A stretch of DNA of 64,000 nucleotides from Amoeboaphelidium protococcarum (lineage: Eukaryota; Aphelidiomycota; Aphelidea). How positions within the stretch are numbered: the stretch's first letter is position 1; each line of letters begins with the position of its first letter. The translations under genes were made by a program, and so were the position numbers. This document shows positions 45,427 through 58,244 of this stretch, piece by piece. The notes beneath the pieces are model-generated. The model saw only the letters and a program-made list of their open reading frames with translations, searched no databases and had not been told where the DNA came from. The stretch is taken from contig JALECJ010000020.1 of NCBI GenBank assembly GCA_023515745.1, positions 1,674,001-1,738,000 of the forward strand, in the 5' to 3' direction.

Positions 45427-46371
45427 ATGAAAGCGATTATACTACTAGCGGCGGTCTCTGTGCTCTTCATTCCGATAGATGCGCGTAAGAAGAACAAATG
45501 CGATGGTCCTTTGGAGAGCACTACTCTGCTGGATCTGTATTTTGGTAATGACATGGGTGTCGCGTCATAGAAGATTGTTGAAGCTTTCCAGGAGATGGAC
45601 AAGGACAAGGATGGCATTATAAAGCGCGATGAAGTGAAGAAATTTAATATGAAGGGTGCAGCTCTATCTACACCTGGTTAAGAAAAGGTTAGCCTGGGAT
45701 CTATTTACAAATTTGCTGATGCCACCGGCAATTACGAGGTGACTACGGAAGAGTTCACTTCTGCAAGTTAGAAGCTGCTTACCGCTGAATTCAAGTACTG
45801 TGGGGCTTATTGCTAGAAGCTGTAGGACAAGCTGTAGCAATGCAATGTCAATAATGATGAGAGATTGAAGAGCTATTCCCAGCAGGCTGATTTTGCTGTC
45901 AGCTTGTGTAAATTAGGTGGCTAGTAGACTATTGCGCTGAACAAGTGCATCATCGATACCGATTGCGCAAAGTTAGATTATTGCTTCAGGAAATACATGT
46001 TTTATGACACGGTCAATGATGCCATAGGTGTGATAAATAAGAACACTTATCCTTACTCTGCATATGATAATTCCTTCCCTGTTGCCAGTGTTGATGGTGA
46101 ATAGAATATCACAGCTGATGTGGATTTGATCAAGAGGAAGATCTATCGTAGAAATGTTGGTATGGTCTTTGCGGATGTTTTAGTTCCTTTGACTGCTGGT
46201 ATCACCATAATTATGCTTTCTGTCTTTTTTGGAAGTCCATTAGTAGCAATTTTTGGCTCTTTGCTGGGCTTGGGAACCATTATCGGTGGCACTATTGCGA
46301 TGGTAATGTTGACCGATTATATCCTATACAACAATGTGGTTTAAGTGGTTGGACCTGCTGCTCCTTAATGA
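45427..46371 (+). CDS. EF-hand membrane protein, copy B (tandem paralogue)
   Basis: 314 residues from ATG 45427 (MKAIILLAAVSVLFIPIDA signal); ATG 45394 in the same frame would add 11 residues. The order matches copy A: CDGPLESTTLLDLYFGNDMG, canonical EF-hand FQEMDKDKDGIIKRDEVKKF, degenerate YKFADATGNYEVTTEEF, the EFKYCGAYCQKLQDKLQQCN cysteine region, CIIDTDCAKLDYCF, then two membrane segments (NVGMVFADVLVPLTAGITII, LGLGTIIGGTIAMVML). It uses many TAG/TAA Gln codons where copy A often has other residues. The copies differ widely in sequence but keep cysteine spacing and the GMVFADV(F/L)VP block, so the duplication is old or fast-evolving. TGA is at 46369-46371. Confidence 0.78.
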
Positions 46372-46481
46372 GCGAATCACAGTTGGATGGGAGCGGGTTG
46401 GTTGGTACGATGAGAATACTGAATGAATCTTTAAAAGTTAGTAGAATAATAGGAAAAGTGCTAAACATTTTTACTCATATG

Positions 46482-48848
46482 TCATTTCTCTCGAGCCATG
46501 TTTATAATCTCCTATCTGGCCTCCTCTGTCATCTTCTGCACGTGTATAGGCTATTGCATAGGATGGTACACTATGCCCAGTGTGATCAGAGTCTCGCGTA
46601 AGAAATTCATAAACTTGGCATGCCGCTGCCATCGTCTCCCAGAGTCTTACCAATTATTGCGGTGCTCCAAGTAAATATAATACTTGATCTTGTTCATTGC
46701 CTCAATCTCGAAAGGAACCAGATCAATCTTGGGCATAAAGTCCTTCGACTCTGTCTGCACGTATTCATTAAGCTTCTATCTAAAAGTTTAAATGAGTTCA
46801 GCACTGGTATCATAAGCAAGATGCACCTCCACAGTTTCAATCTAGTTAGGAGATCGCCTGACATTAGTAATATCTTTTGTAGCAAGCACCGAATTTGGAC
46901 TGTATATAACTTGACCATCCCACTTCTCTAGGACAGTGTACAAAATACCCAGCTCTTTCACTATATAATTATTATTGTCAATGAAAACACGGTCTCCTAC
47001 ATCGTACGGATGGGTGACAAACAGGAATATGATTCCCTCAAACATGTTCCTGGCAGAGTTACCAAACACAAATGTCGCAGCGAATAGCACTGAAATCGAT
47101 GTGAGCAGGTATGACCCAATTGGGACGCCAAATATGAGCAATGCAGTCATACACGCCAAGAGGACAACCATGATGACCAGAACATTGTCCAATTTCCCCA
47201 CGGCTGAACCTACATCGCGTAAGGAGCTCGACAACTCTTTCCTCTCTTTGTACATCCCAACGACAGCGTCTTTCAGTTCCTACTTGCTAATCGTCCCAGT
47301 GAAATCTCGATCAAATATCAAGAATGCCCTCTCTGCCTCTTCCTAAGTCTTGAATAGAGACAGGAAGCAATTAAGGTGAATTTAAGACTGATCAGCATCG
47401 TTTGGTATCTAATACTTGTATGGACGCCGGGAATGCAGAGCAATGTATTCTGTCGTTTCCCAACAGAGACCATCAAAGATCTTCTTCGCCACTCGTCCAG
47501 CATCCTTAACATTTGTGATACCTTTACCAATATCTTTGGCCAGCTTTAGAAATGCACGCGCGCCGTGATTCTCTTTGGCCAATGAGTCGGTAGACACTGA
47601 GACCTCATCTTGCAGATCGCCAATCGATGTGATACTCTTGGAGTTGTGCCGATGTCCAGGCGAGTTGGTAGTGGCCGAGTGCCATGTACTTTCATTTAAT
47701 ATCTAATTGTCTTCTGGAGTAGATTGCTTAATCGGATCTTCAGCCGCTTTGCCATTTAAAACGTCCAACTCAGCTTATTACTACAACTATTGCTGTTACT
47801 CGGCACCTTACTAAGGCAGGAATGGATCAGCAGAGTTTCGATCGCCAACAACTCTGCCTCCATCAAATGACACCTACTTTCGAAACATTCCAGTCAGCGA
47901 ATTTGCACGCTTAACCTCTGATAAAGGTGGACGCAGAAAAGCATTAGCCGCCGACTCATTCAGAGTTCTTCCACTAACCTCAGCATCATCTTTGGCACCA
48001 CGAAAATGTTTGTTCTATCTGTTGGCCAAATTCTATTTCAATCTTTCGTGATGAAGACTGGTCATCACGGCCTGCTTCTCTCGCAAAATCTTCCTGGCCT
48101 CTAAGTGCAGATAATTGATAATTTGAGACTCATAGTTCACCTACCTAATCCTTTCCATGTAAGCTTAGCGATGAAACTTTGTGGCGATAATCTGCACCAT
48201 GAACTTTTATACAGTCATAAAAACTGAAAGAGCTAGAAGTGATGATATGATATTCTGCACTGCAGTTCGCCATTAATCTTCCGGATTCGGATGCTAATCA
48301 GGCCGAAATATGATATAAAACGAGATCTCAAGTACCACAATGTATACCAGAGTGGAGACATATCCACGGAGATCTCTCAAGTAATCAACATAAAGCTAAG
48401 CTGCAGGTGGAATGTAATCGTAAGCAAAGTTGATGATACGCAGCAGGATTCCCGGTAGAATCCCAACAATGAGCTGGCAAGCATAGAAGGACAAGTAGGC
48501 AATGCCAACAAACAGCGACCAGAACATTAGTGAAAATCCGCCAACTGTTGTGTACGATGTGGTGGGAAATCCATTCAGTATCTTGGAATTGGTCACCAGC
48601 TTATGAATAATAATATCCGAGAATCCGGGAAGAAGGCATAGTATAAACACAGCAATCTTCTAAATCATAAATCTGCCCGCTTTGGGAATGTTTCGCAGCA
48701 CCCAATTGTTGGCGAAGAACTTGAAACAACCTTTTCTCTATCGGACTTTCTACAGACCGGTGGTAGTGCTGTCATTGACCTACACCTTATCTATTTTGTC
48801 TTCATCCCAATTAAAAGAGTCCTAATTATGTCTCTTGAAGTTATTCAT
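46482..48848 (-). CDS. MscS-type mechanosensitive channel with EF-hand (Msy1/2 family)
   Basis: 788 residues, one exon. The N-terminal part has several membrane segments (FILCLLPGFSDIIIHKL after FMIQKIAV, VGGFSLMFWSLFVGIAYLSF, YVSTLVYIVVLEISFYII). A long cytosolic Gln-rich loop (about 260-440) follows. An EF-hand-like helix, AFLIFDRDFTGTISKQEL, is degenerate in the loop. Then the MscS core: VLVIMVVLLACMTALLIFGV, pore helix FVFGNSARNMFEGIIFLF and VTHPYDVGDRVFIDNNNYIV, with VIYSPNSVLATKDITNVRR. Fungal Msy1/Msy2 with this EF-hand/MscS order sit in the ER and control calcium after hypo-osmotic shock. An upstream in-frame TGA supports the start. A GTAAGA above it may begin a 5' UTR intron. Confidence 0.92.
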
Positions 48849-49267
48849 ATCTACTATGCCAATTCAATAACGATAAAGCAATTTCTTACGATAAACACAG
48901 TTGAAGTGTACTAAATACGAAAGAGAGGCAACTTTGTTTGATCGCTTTGATTGTCTGCGCTTGAATGGACAAGAGTTTTCAGAATCTCTCTAAAGCAATG
49001 TGCTCAGTACTGATCCTACAAAAAAAATTCAAACCAGTATAAAATCAATTTTCATCTAAATACTGAATAATCTTGAGTTTAGTGTAAAGAATACGTTCTC
49101 TCATTGAGTGCGAATGCCATAAGGTGAATGTTTCCTAATTGAAACGTACAGAACTGAAGAGCGGCGCGTAAAGTTGCTTTCACTTTTCTCCTCGTCCAAC
49201 ACATCTATCGTTGTAAAGTTCACACTGTTTACATTCGTAATAGGTGCTGTAGTAATAAAAACGGCAT
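48849..49267. promoter_or_regulatory. Divergent MscS/RalGAP region
   Basis: 419 bases with no gene. A GGCGCGTAAAG word at about 49164-49173 lies near 100 bases before the RalGAP ATG and is CGCG-containing. No TATA box is obvious. Confidence 0.4.
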
Positions 49268-52200
49268 ATGGATGAGTAAGTACAGTAAAAGTTGGGTAAG
49301 AAGTTGAAGCCTCTCACTGACTAGAAATTGAAAGCTAGGTAGAGGCTTCAAGTTCTGTATCAGGTGGTGTTAGAAGCGACTGTAGATGAGTAAAAGATGG
49401 TTTATGCAGAGTATTGTTCGACTATTTTGTAATTACTTCCTGAAGCATTGGTGTAAGTTAAGCTGAAGATTAATCAGATGGCTGGAAGTATGAATCAAGC
49501 ACCATAGAGCACTATTCATACAATGTCTAAGCACTTGCAATGCATTCAGTAAATAGTTTTAATTATGCGTGGCTTCCTGTCTCTCTCTTCACTTGAAATC
49601 CTCAATTCTGATGAATGTGATAAAGCTTGTAAAACTATTATTGAATCTTTGATGGCCTCAGGTAATAGAACTTCTCTTCGAAGTTGTGGGTTCGATTTAC
49701 TCCTGCTTTAAATGAGTCGCAGAGGTCCATCATGTGCTGATGGTAGTTGGCAATTGTAATTCTATGAGAATGCTATACCTCTATAAATATTTGACCATTA
49801 TTTAGATGTCAAAGATGTTGACGCTTCTCTGCAGTAGAACATATTTGTTCAAGTTCCCAATATTATTCCAGACTAGCTGATAGATGATTAAGATGAGAAG
49901 CAGGTTTGCACCATGTTAGATTGCGTATTTAAGAATTTTATTCAGATCTCTGTTATGTACTCTGACCATTCGCATTCTATAAAGGAAAATAAAATTGACC
50001 TGGATGATTACAGCATGAAAGAATTCTTGCTTTATATGTGGCAGATGTTTAAAGACTAGTACATTCTTCGGTTCCTTAATAGGCGATCCTCTTCATATTA
50101 ATAGTTCAAGATGTTTCCCCACTTGGTTTTGCATCAGATTCTCTGCTTCTACACCAAGTACATTTTGCCTTAATGCTGCATAGAAAAAGTGGATGTTTAA
50201 TCTCTATCTGTTCTGGCTTTTAGGAATGAGGATAAGTAACTTTGGTAAGATCTGGTTGGTTTGGCTGCGATGATTTACAATTAGCTGCCAGTTTCTACCA
50301 TGGATTTTAATCAAGACCTTCATCGTCATCTCATCGATTAATCTTTACTTGTATTGCAAGTTTGCCTTTTCAAGGAGAATGGCTTATCTCATCATGATGT
50401 GAGTGCGGACAGTTAGTTGCCTCATTTATCTACAGTCTAGTGCTTTGGAATTATGAATTCGTTCTTTACATTTAATGACATTTTTGCCGTAAATTTATAA
50501 TTATACGCTGCTGAATAGGTGCTGACTTTGTATAAGGCTTTCATATTATCTCATGCTGGTCGTGATGATTAATCTACAATGAAATCCACTGTAAAGTCGC
50601 TTACATCGCTGATAAAGCACCTGCTGTCCATCCATTTGTTTCCTCAAGTTGAGCTGCGAAAGTTGCTCGAAAGCGTGTTTGATATATTACTCATAGCTCT
50701 TATGCGATGGCGATTTACAGATACTGTAATGTGGCAGTATGTATTTGAAGATCTGAGTCTGTAAGATAAATTTCTGCGAAGTTTACCGTTCGTCAATTGT
50801 ATATGCAGACATTTAAAGATCATTTCGCGTCTCCTCATCAAGCATTATTGTCTTAAAGATTCAGAGTAAGCGTAGTTAAAAAAGAGGACCAAATCCACTA
50901 TTACTAAAGGTAGAGATTATGTAAGTTAGGATGTATCCCAGTCACCACCTCCTGTATAGTCGGACACTAAGCCAAAGATTTAGTATCGTCACAGTGATCC
51001 GATTGACATTGGTAAAGATAGAGTTCGATCATCCAGTCAGTCTACGAAAGCTGCAACTATGAGCACTGCTCTGGCAAGTGCCATTAAATCGGAGCTCTTA
51101 CTTAGTCCTCTGTCGGAGAATGAACTGATTACGCAGTAACTACAGACTGCCACCAGCAATAGTGCTTTCTAACAAATTTTGACCAGAATCAAGACTGTTA
51201 TGTCGTAAATTTAATTCTATAAAGACTACGAGTCTGAATTTACAGGTGATGGATCAGTTATTAGAGATATCTGGAATTCTGTCACTGCCTAGTTATGTTC
51301 CAGACTTGACTATACCTCTACCCAAGATGCTATAGTGATGTTAAAGTTGATAGAATGTTACTCGGAGATCACCGTCTAATTATGTGATGTTCGATGGCAG
51401 TAATCTTATGCTGATCATTGCTTAGCTCCGTGTGATGTATTTCTTAGTGTATTCCGACAGATTTGTTTGAATGTCAAGATGGATGCGTCACTGGTTGCTC
51501 CCGCTATCAAAGGTTACTGTTTGGTTCTGCGTCTAGGTGTTAGTGATTAAAGTGTTCGTTCTAGTATCCCCCTGGATTCATACTCTGACTTTGCCCTTAT
51601 TGTCCGCATGTACCTGCTTCAGCCTAAATACGTCAATGTTCTTTTACCTATATGCTCCCATTTGTTCTCCAACGACTTTCTAGTGCCTGATGAAGTTTAG
51701 CTTTAAATCTTAGAATGCGTGAGGCGATTTGTGTTGTAAGATTCTGCAGCGATAGAACCGTTTATAAATGATACGCTTGGGTCAGATGTCCCCGGCGTTT
51801 AGAATGATAGATGTGAATTAAGTGCTGATTCTATGGACTCTGGTTTAACTGTCCTATCTGCTATTGTGCCGAGATTGTTTTGTCGATCACTAGGAGTTCA
51901 TGATATGGTTGCGCTGAATGCAGTTAAACTTGTGTAGTAATTGCTTCGAGAATCTTTATAATTTGAAAAGACCATGAACGTTGTGAAGAGGATATCATTT
52001 CTTATGTGTCTAGTCACGTCAATGGCTGTGTCTGGTATGGCTATCGACTCTCGCAATAGTCAGTGCATCGAGTTTACCGAGTTTGCTCTTAATATTATTC
52101 TCAACTAGCTCTACACGTCGTCTTTGGATGTTATTCATATATCGGTGGATTGTCTTACTCTATTGTCTCTGGTTGCCTCATATGACGCGTTCGCCAATGA

Positions 52201-53635
52201 TGCCTACAAAGGAGTTATCAATAAACTAGCTGGAGCCATTTTGGAATAAATGTATGTCAGAAATGGCTCATCTGGCTCGTAAATTAACGTCATAATTTCT
52301 GTGTGGTTGTTATACTGTTTAATGGCTTGGATTTCTTAAATGCCTTAATTGGTCTGCAGCGATTTATAGCTTATGAAGTAGATATGCGAAGTTGTCGATA
52401 ATGGCATTCATTATGAAGTTGCCAAAGACTATAAAGCTCACCCGGAGCAATCTGTGGACTCTGAATCATAATCTTCTTCTGGTGATGATGATTAGTTGAG
52501 TCCGTTGAAAGTTAATGATTCTGCTGTGGATAGCTTAGCCGTTCGTAGTGCTGCTCAACATGTACTATGGTAACTCTTGACAAAGATTGGCTCTCTTTCT
52601 CCTTCTGCGTATGGAGGAGGCAGTTTTATTTGGTAATTATAGGAGGTGTCTGATTCTGTGTATAGTTAATATTCAAACTCAATGCAGTCCACTCTGTAGA
52701 GTTAATCACCTTCTTAAGCTTTACCATAGCGTAATTTTATGGATTTACCTAAAGTAGATTAACAATCTCCGCTCAATCAATGGATTGGTAAGAGGGAAGC
52801 GGTGAAGGTTGCACTAATCTACGTTGGCTCGGGGCAAGATGATGAGTGTTCTATTCTGTAAAATGACATTCAATCAGGGAATATCAGTAGTCGATACGAG
52901 TGGTTTGCACATCAAATAGGCGAAGAAGTGGAGTTGTCCTCGTATAAAGGTTATGTTGGAGGATTGGAAAGATCAGGTTCTTCTGGTAGGACAGCTATTT
53001 GTTATCACAGTGATCTGGTTGAAATTGTGTATCATGACGTTACTAGAATGCCGTCAGACCCAGAAGATCCGCGTTAGATTAAGAAGAAGCGTCACATTGG
53101 CAATGACCATGTTCACATCGTCTGGGATGAGCATAGTAAGCTGTACAGGAATGGCACCATAGCTGGCGATTACGGTAATGTTGTCATTATAATTCGACCG
53201 CCCAGTGCAGATTAGAAAGAAGAAGATTATTTCACCATACGAATATACAAAGATTCCAAGTTGCCAATGTTTGGTCCTCTACTTGATGGGTCAATAGTGC
53301 ATGTGTAATCGCTGGCTAATCTTGTGCGATCCACTGTTGTTAATGCTTACCGAGCTACTCTGCTTATGAACTTTCACTAGAAAGAGTCGTATGTTGCAGG
53401 CTCAAATTTGACCAAAGACTCTCATTACACCTCCCCTATGTTGTACAAGTATCCTTTCGAAGATCGCGAGCGATAATTGATTGAACGATTCTAGCTGTAC
53501 AGCCGCATACATCCTGAATGCGTTCTCAAAGCCAAGGAGTTTTAGTTGGACTTTACAAGTCTCAAGTTTACACCTCAAGACCTTAATCTGTACGTTTGCA
53601 AGTTAATATCCAATGTACATACACCACAAGAATGA
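49268..53635 (+). CDS. RALGAPA: Rap/Ral GTPase-activating protein, RalGAP-alpha/tuberin type
   Basis: 1455 residues in a single exon, with over 100 TAA/TAG codons read as Gln. Most of the protein is helical-repeat-like sequence without clear motifs. The C-terminal Rap/Ran-GAP domain (about 1170-1400) is clear: [20 protein letters not shown], a [13 protein letters not shown] loop, [20 protein letters not shown] and the asparagine-thumb helix [16 protein letters not shown], whose Asn (near residue 1280) supplies catalysis, then [12 protein letters not shown]. The end, [16 protein letters not shown], resembles RalGAP-alpha (VRATCINASRA) more than tuberin. In animals RalGAP-alpha pairs with a beta subunit and inactivates RalA/B. 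Paralogue choice is by eye; tuberin remains possible. Confidence 0.82.
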
Positions 53636-53779
53636 TGCCATTTTCTAAAATATATACAAAGTTCTCAATAATTACCATTTATATATTCATCATTTCCTGA
53701 TTTATAGTCGTTTGCACGTTAGGGCCATTACGATCGCAGCGCTGATATAATTGAAATGTCCTTTCATCATCGCTCAGTA

Positions 53780-55593
53780 ATGAATGAAATGTTTCGAACA
53801 AAAATTGGGCTTGAAATTCACGCGTAACTCAGAGCTAATACTAAGCTATTTTCTGGTACCTATATTATTATTCCAGATTATCTGTATCATATCTTGTGCA
53901 TAAACTTCATACCAGTATGTAGATACTTAGATCGCTGGTCATTTGACTCAAATCTCTCCTAATAGCTGCATAAATTCAATCGATTTGGCGCTACCTGGAA
54001 CTTTGCCGGTATGTTGATTGTCAATCTTGTTATAGTTCTCCTATTTATGAGTATAATACATTATAATTTGATATGTAGAGATTTCCATTGGAGTAAAATA
54101 TTTTGAGACGCGTAAAACTACTGGCTAAAGTGCTTAAATGTTAAGTGAATCCCTAGAGTCGATTTGATCGTAAGCACTACTTTTATCATGATCTTCCTCA
54201 AGGCTATCAGATTACTCAAAAGTATGAGCCAATCGCAAGGGATGGAATACTCAAAATTTTTAGAGATTCAGACTATTAGAACGCGACTGATATTCGGATA
54301 TAGTAACTTTAGCTGGAGCAAGATACCGCCAAATCAATCATAATCAAGTCGTCTATCATTGACGGTCATGGTGGTGAGAATCGTTTTAGTAATAGTGATG
54401 TGATTGCAATTGATCATAATCGCGCTGGCATTGGGCTTGTGGAAATAGTTACATTGCCAGATTTTGAGAGTAGTTTCCAGGTGGTGTAGTTTATTAAAAA
54501 GTTGTCATGGCTCTTGAGGACTTTTGACATTTCAGATGCCAACATGGATGAAGGATCTTTGCGGGTGGATGTTAACATATCCATCAGTGAATCTGGATCA
54601 AAATTAGATACTTAATCATAATCATCATATCAGATCGGCGTCAAGTGTGAGATTAAGAATTTAAATAGCGTGAAAAGTGTACAGGATGCGATTGATGCTG
54701 AAAGGGAACGATAAATTGAACTCAAGTCGAGTGGTGGAGTGGTTGAGGCTTGTACATTGTCATTTGATGATGAGCTTGGCGTCACAGTTCCCATGAGAGT
54801 TAAAGACGAATTGACAGATTATAGATACATCCCGGATCCTGAACTACCCCCATTTGGTCATCTTCTTGATTAAATTTCCATAAGCGCATAGTTGGAAGAT
54901 TACACTCGATACATTGATTATGAAATAGAATCTACTGACTCTGCTAGAAGTATATCACCTCAGCTTATCAACAATTTGCGCGCAATACCCGGTGCATTCG
55001 AGTATCTCATGGCTGTATGTGCGACTCTTGATAAGTATGTAATGCAGAAGAGGTAAAAGTTATAGAAATATGCCGCCAATATAATAATGAATGAATTGCA
55101 GGGAGAGATGGTGAGTCGCGATATTACACTAGCTCGTTACTAGTTTGAACATGAAAGAACTGGCATCTAACAAGATGTTGATGACTTTGTGATACCTGTA
55201 GACCTGGTGCGTGGACTTGCCATTGCTATGGAAGAGAAGAAGATATTTCATCACCATCTCAAGCCCATAGTCTGTAAATATTTAGACTAATTGATGAAGA
55301 CGCGTCCATCTGATACCAGATTTGCCGTAGAAGATTACGTGAATATAAATAGCAATTTAGCTGAAGATAAACTGAGAGATGTTATTGACAAAATTCTACA
55401 GTCTAATCCAAAAACGGTATCTTAGTTGATAAAGGTGCAATAGAATCCACAATCAGCTAAGAGTAAGAAGCAGTTGGCCAAAATTGAAGTCTATCTCATG
55501 GGCCAGACAATGAGAGCACTCGATTAAAATGCTGATCCTGCTGTGGTGCGGAGCCATCTTTAATTCTATCTATCTGAAAAGTATAAGCTCTGA
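53780..55593 (+). CDS. GATB: Glutamyl-tRNA(Gln) amidotransferase subunit B, mitochondrial
   Basis: 558 residues from exons 53780-53855, 53923-54008 and 54079-55593; introns of 67 and 70 bases, both ending TATGTAG. Start [17 protein letters not shown], with TAA as the conserved Gln of GLEIHxQL. Then [64 protein letters not shown] and [20 protein letters not shown] GatB/YqeY tail follows. GatCAB (GatFAB in yeasts) makes Gln-tRNA from Glu-tRNA in mitochondria. The introns show it is a nuclear eukaryotic gene, not bacterial contamination. No long leader is visible, since the start sits close to the conserved core. Codon reassignment concerns cytosolic tRNA-Gln(UUA/CUA), not this organellar enzyme. 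Confidence 0.95.
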
Positions 55594-55666
55594 ATAGTTG
55601 TACACAATCCAGGATATCTATCATAATTTAAGAGGACAATGTCATTGAATGGAGTATATTCTAGAA

Positions 55667-55922
55667 TCACTTTTTACCACTCTTTTTAATTCCACCACCA
55701 ACTACATACGTATTTAGAAATAAAACAGAATTTATACTATATAGTAATTATAATGATCCTACGTAATGGACCACGACCGGAAGCTTTAGCTTATAGCTCC
55801 TTAATCTTAGCCTGTTCCTCCTTCTGCTTCCTCTTGAATTCAATATCATCTTCATCCAAGTCTTTGTTAGCATTCTTGGCCTTTTTCAATGGCTTCAATT
55901 TTCCGCCTTATCTACCACTCAT
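55667..55922 (-). CDS. TMA7: TMA7, translation machinery-associated protein
   Basis: 64 residues, the family's exact length. Exons 55922-55763 and 55701-55667, with a 61-base intron (GTAGGA..TATGTAG). Sequence MSGRQGGKLKPLKKAKNANK, EFKRKQKEEQAKIKEL, ASGRGPL|LGGGIKKSGKK follows the highly conserved TMA7/CCDC72 pattern; the GGGIKKSGKK end lies in exon 2 and proves the splice. It is a small, basic ribosome-associated protein. Without splicing the frame would run into the antisense strand of GatB. It ends 73 bases from the GatB stop and is divergent from mL38. Confidence 0.95.
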
Positions 55923-55999
55923 ATTTTATTACTATTTTAATTCTACTAAATTCCAATACTGTATCTAATACAATCCAAAAAGAATAAGAAAAGCTGATC

Positions 56000-57277
56000 A
56001 TGAATTCGGTTCAATTCGAGCGCGCGTTTAAAAGGGAAAAGAAGAAGAAAGCTTTCACTGGATCGTTAGCTCGAGCAGTAACGGCAAGTTGGACTAATTT
56101 TATTCAGGTAAGAAAAGAAAGTGATATAAAAATAGTCGATAAAAGAGCAATGCTACGTTCTAGTCGCGTTTTATAAAATTTGAAATTCTAGCGTTATCTC
56201 TAGTAAGCGGTATCACATAATGATGGCAAACTGGCGTAACTGAAGATGCTTTAGGCTGAGATATAGGCTGCTTAAAAGACCGGCGCTGATGATGATAATA
56301 ATAATCTTTAGAGTCTATTATCTGAATATGCCGTTCTCAAATTGCAACTTGAGCCTGAATTACACAAGTCTAATGATACAATTGGACTATTTGATAAGCC
56401 GCTGTTGGAAGTGAAAGCTAGCTGGCACATGAATGATGAAGAGTATAGACGCGCGTATGGATTTGAGAGGACGGCGATAATGGCGCGTTACTTTCATGTT
56501 TTGCGTGATGTTCTACCCACCAAGACGGCTTCTCTGTTTCCCTCTGCTTTTGATGTTATTGGTAAATAATAATAATAATAACTTGATATTGCTGATGGAG
56601 ATGTGAAAGAATTAAAGGCTGGATTCAAGAATTTGAAAGTGTCTTTTGGTGGGAAGGGTAATAATGTGCTCCGAGGCAATGTAATCTCTGCGTCATAGAC
56701 CTGTACTGGTAAACCGTCCATCTCTTTTGACATTGATAATGAAAATGCACTGTACACCTTCATGATGGTAGATGCAGACTATCCCTTGGATTCCCAATAA
56801 GTTGTTCAACCACTTCCGCTATATATATGTTCTAATATAAAACACGGTGATGTAGACGGTGTTGAAGTGATGCCATTCGTTCCACCGCATCCTTAGAGCG
56901 GTACTAGCATTCATCGCTATGTTTGCCTGCTATTAGAATAGACTTCTGGTTTGGTATTTACAAAAGAAGACATTAGACAGGAGTTGTAATCTTGTTCCTG
57001 GAATGCGTAATAGTTCTTGGTGAAGAGGGAGGATCTTGTAGTGAGAGGCCTATCGTTCTTCAGATCATCCTATGAAGATTAAACCGTGCCGCAGTTGTAC
57101 AAAGACGGGCGCGTTTTAATGCCTCGCTCCCTTGTCGTTAATGGTGATTATGATTCTCTCAAGTCATACGATCAGGATCTTGTGGTCGTTGACCAGGAGC
57201 CAGTGTTTGGACGCGTACTCGAACGGAGTTGGGAAAATGTTATGAAGGCTCGCGTTTACAAATACGCGTTTCAGTGA
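56000..57277 (+). CDS. MRPL38: Mitochondrial ribosomal protein mL38 (PEBP fold)
   Basis: 397 residues from exons 56000-56107 and 56192-57277, with an 84-base intron. The acceptor used is AAATTCTAG before CGTTAT, the one that keeps phase 0; a nearer CTAG would break the frame. The N-terminal part is basic and Gln-rich; a Gln run from TAA repeats at 56568-56581 precedes the PEBP-like domain: ALYTFMMVDADYPLDSQQVV, PLYICSNIK, MPFVPPHPQSGTSIHRYVCL, LLEQTSG and a C-terminal YKYAFQ. The PxHPQSGTxxHRY motif marks the PEBP fold of mL38 (yeast MRPL35). It acts in the large mitoribosome subunit central protuberance. TGA is at 57275-57277. Confidence 0.9.
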
Positions 57278-57418
57278 CTGGGAATAATAATTATAAAATA
57301 AAGTTAACCGGATAGCTAATGTTTTTTTCCTTAAAAGTTATCATTTTGTCCATACTAATCTGCAGGAGTGTTATAGTAGTATCGTACTGTGCTGCAATTA
57401 AAAGTTTCTGGTGATAGT

Positions 57419-57583
57419 ATGTTGCACAGGCCAATGTAACAAGAGCGTTTGAAGGAGCAAGATGTAAAAATGTTACAGGAAAGACAGTAAGAGTATCAAA
57501 AGTTGAAGCTGTAGTAATCTCAAGTACAAGAATAACAATAGCTGTCGAATGATAAACGTACTGTGTAAGGGAAATAAAAGTGA
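57419..57583 (+). CDS. Short Gln-rich coiled-coil protein, 5' end uncertain
   Basis: From ATG 57419 the frame gives 54 residues of coiled-coil character (QQERLKEQDVKMLQERQQEY, QKLKLQQSQVQEQQQLS) to TGA 57581-57583. The frame is open upstream to about 57300 without an ATG and is protein-like (QSAGVLQQYRTVLQLKVSGD), so a first exon may be missing. No family recognised. It lies between mL38 and TMEM14 on the same strand. Confidence 0.4.
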
Positions 57584-57791
57584 TGTTTCTGTCTCAATAC
57601 ACACCTTCTTAGTAGATTTCAACGATATAATACTTAATTATTATTTAAGCTGATCTCACCTACAAAGTATCTACAGTACTCACATGCTACTTTCAAATTG
57701 AGATTGCCAACTTAGAGAGATATCAAGTTGAGATTCGCGTTTTCTTATCTTCACTGTAGATTTCTCCCAAATCGCGTTAAATTTAAGGATA

Positions 57792-58211
57792 ATGGCTGAA
57801 CATTTAAGCTTTACCATGGCTGGATTGTGTAAGAATAATTTAGTATACAGCTTATGAAATTAGTGTTCATGTAGGCTCTGTTGGTGGTCTTGCGGGATAC
57901 ATAAGTAAACGTTCCAAACCATCTCTGTTCGCAGGAGTCGGTATTGGTCTTGCATACGCGTATACCGGTTACATGTTCTAGTAAGGCAGTGATTATGGAC
58001 ATGAAGCCGCCTTAGGTATGATATACTTTTCGCTCTAATTAACTCCAAATTGTACAATCAATGTGCTGTAGTGGTTAGTCTGCTGTTGACTGGAGCCATG
58101 TTGCCTCGAGGATTGAGAACGCGCAAGATGATGCCGCTTCTCGTTGGCACTCTAGGCGCTATCAATTCAGTTTATCACATCAAGAGAATTTATGACTTTA
58201 AATTTGCATGA
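57792..58211 (+). CDS. TMEM14-family membrane protein
   Basis: 105 residues, the family's usual size. Exons 57792-57828, 57875-58015 and 58072-58211; introns of 46 and 56 bases ending CATGTAG and GCTGTAG. MAEHLSFTMAGL|CSVGGLAGYISKRSKPSLFA, GVGIGLAYAYTGYMF, VVSLLLTGAMLPRG and MMPLLVGTLGAINSVYHIKR fit the four-helix, glycine-rich Tmemb_14 fold. In animals TMEM14C is an inner mitochondrial membrane protein needed for heme synthesis; relatives in plants export fatty acids from plastids. Substrate here is unknown. The 46-base intron is among the shortest in the window. Confidence 0.9.
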
Positions 58212-58244
58212 CCACGTATGTGCAAAGAATAATTTTTGATAAAT

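Noticed and set aside
53780-55593. Bacterial origin of GatB
   Set aside because: Two introns with the local TGTAG acceptor and TAR=Gln codons show it is a resident nuclear gene.
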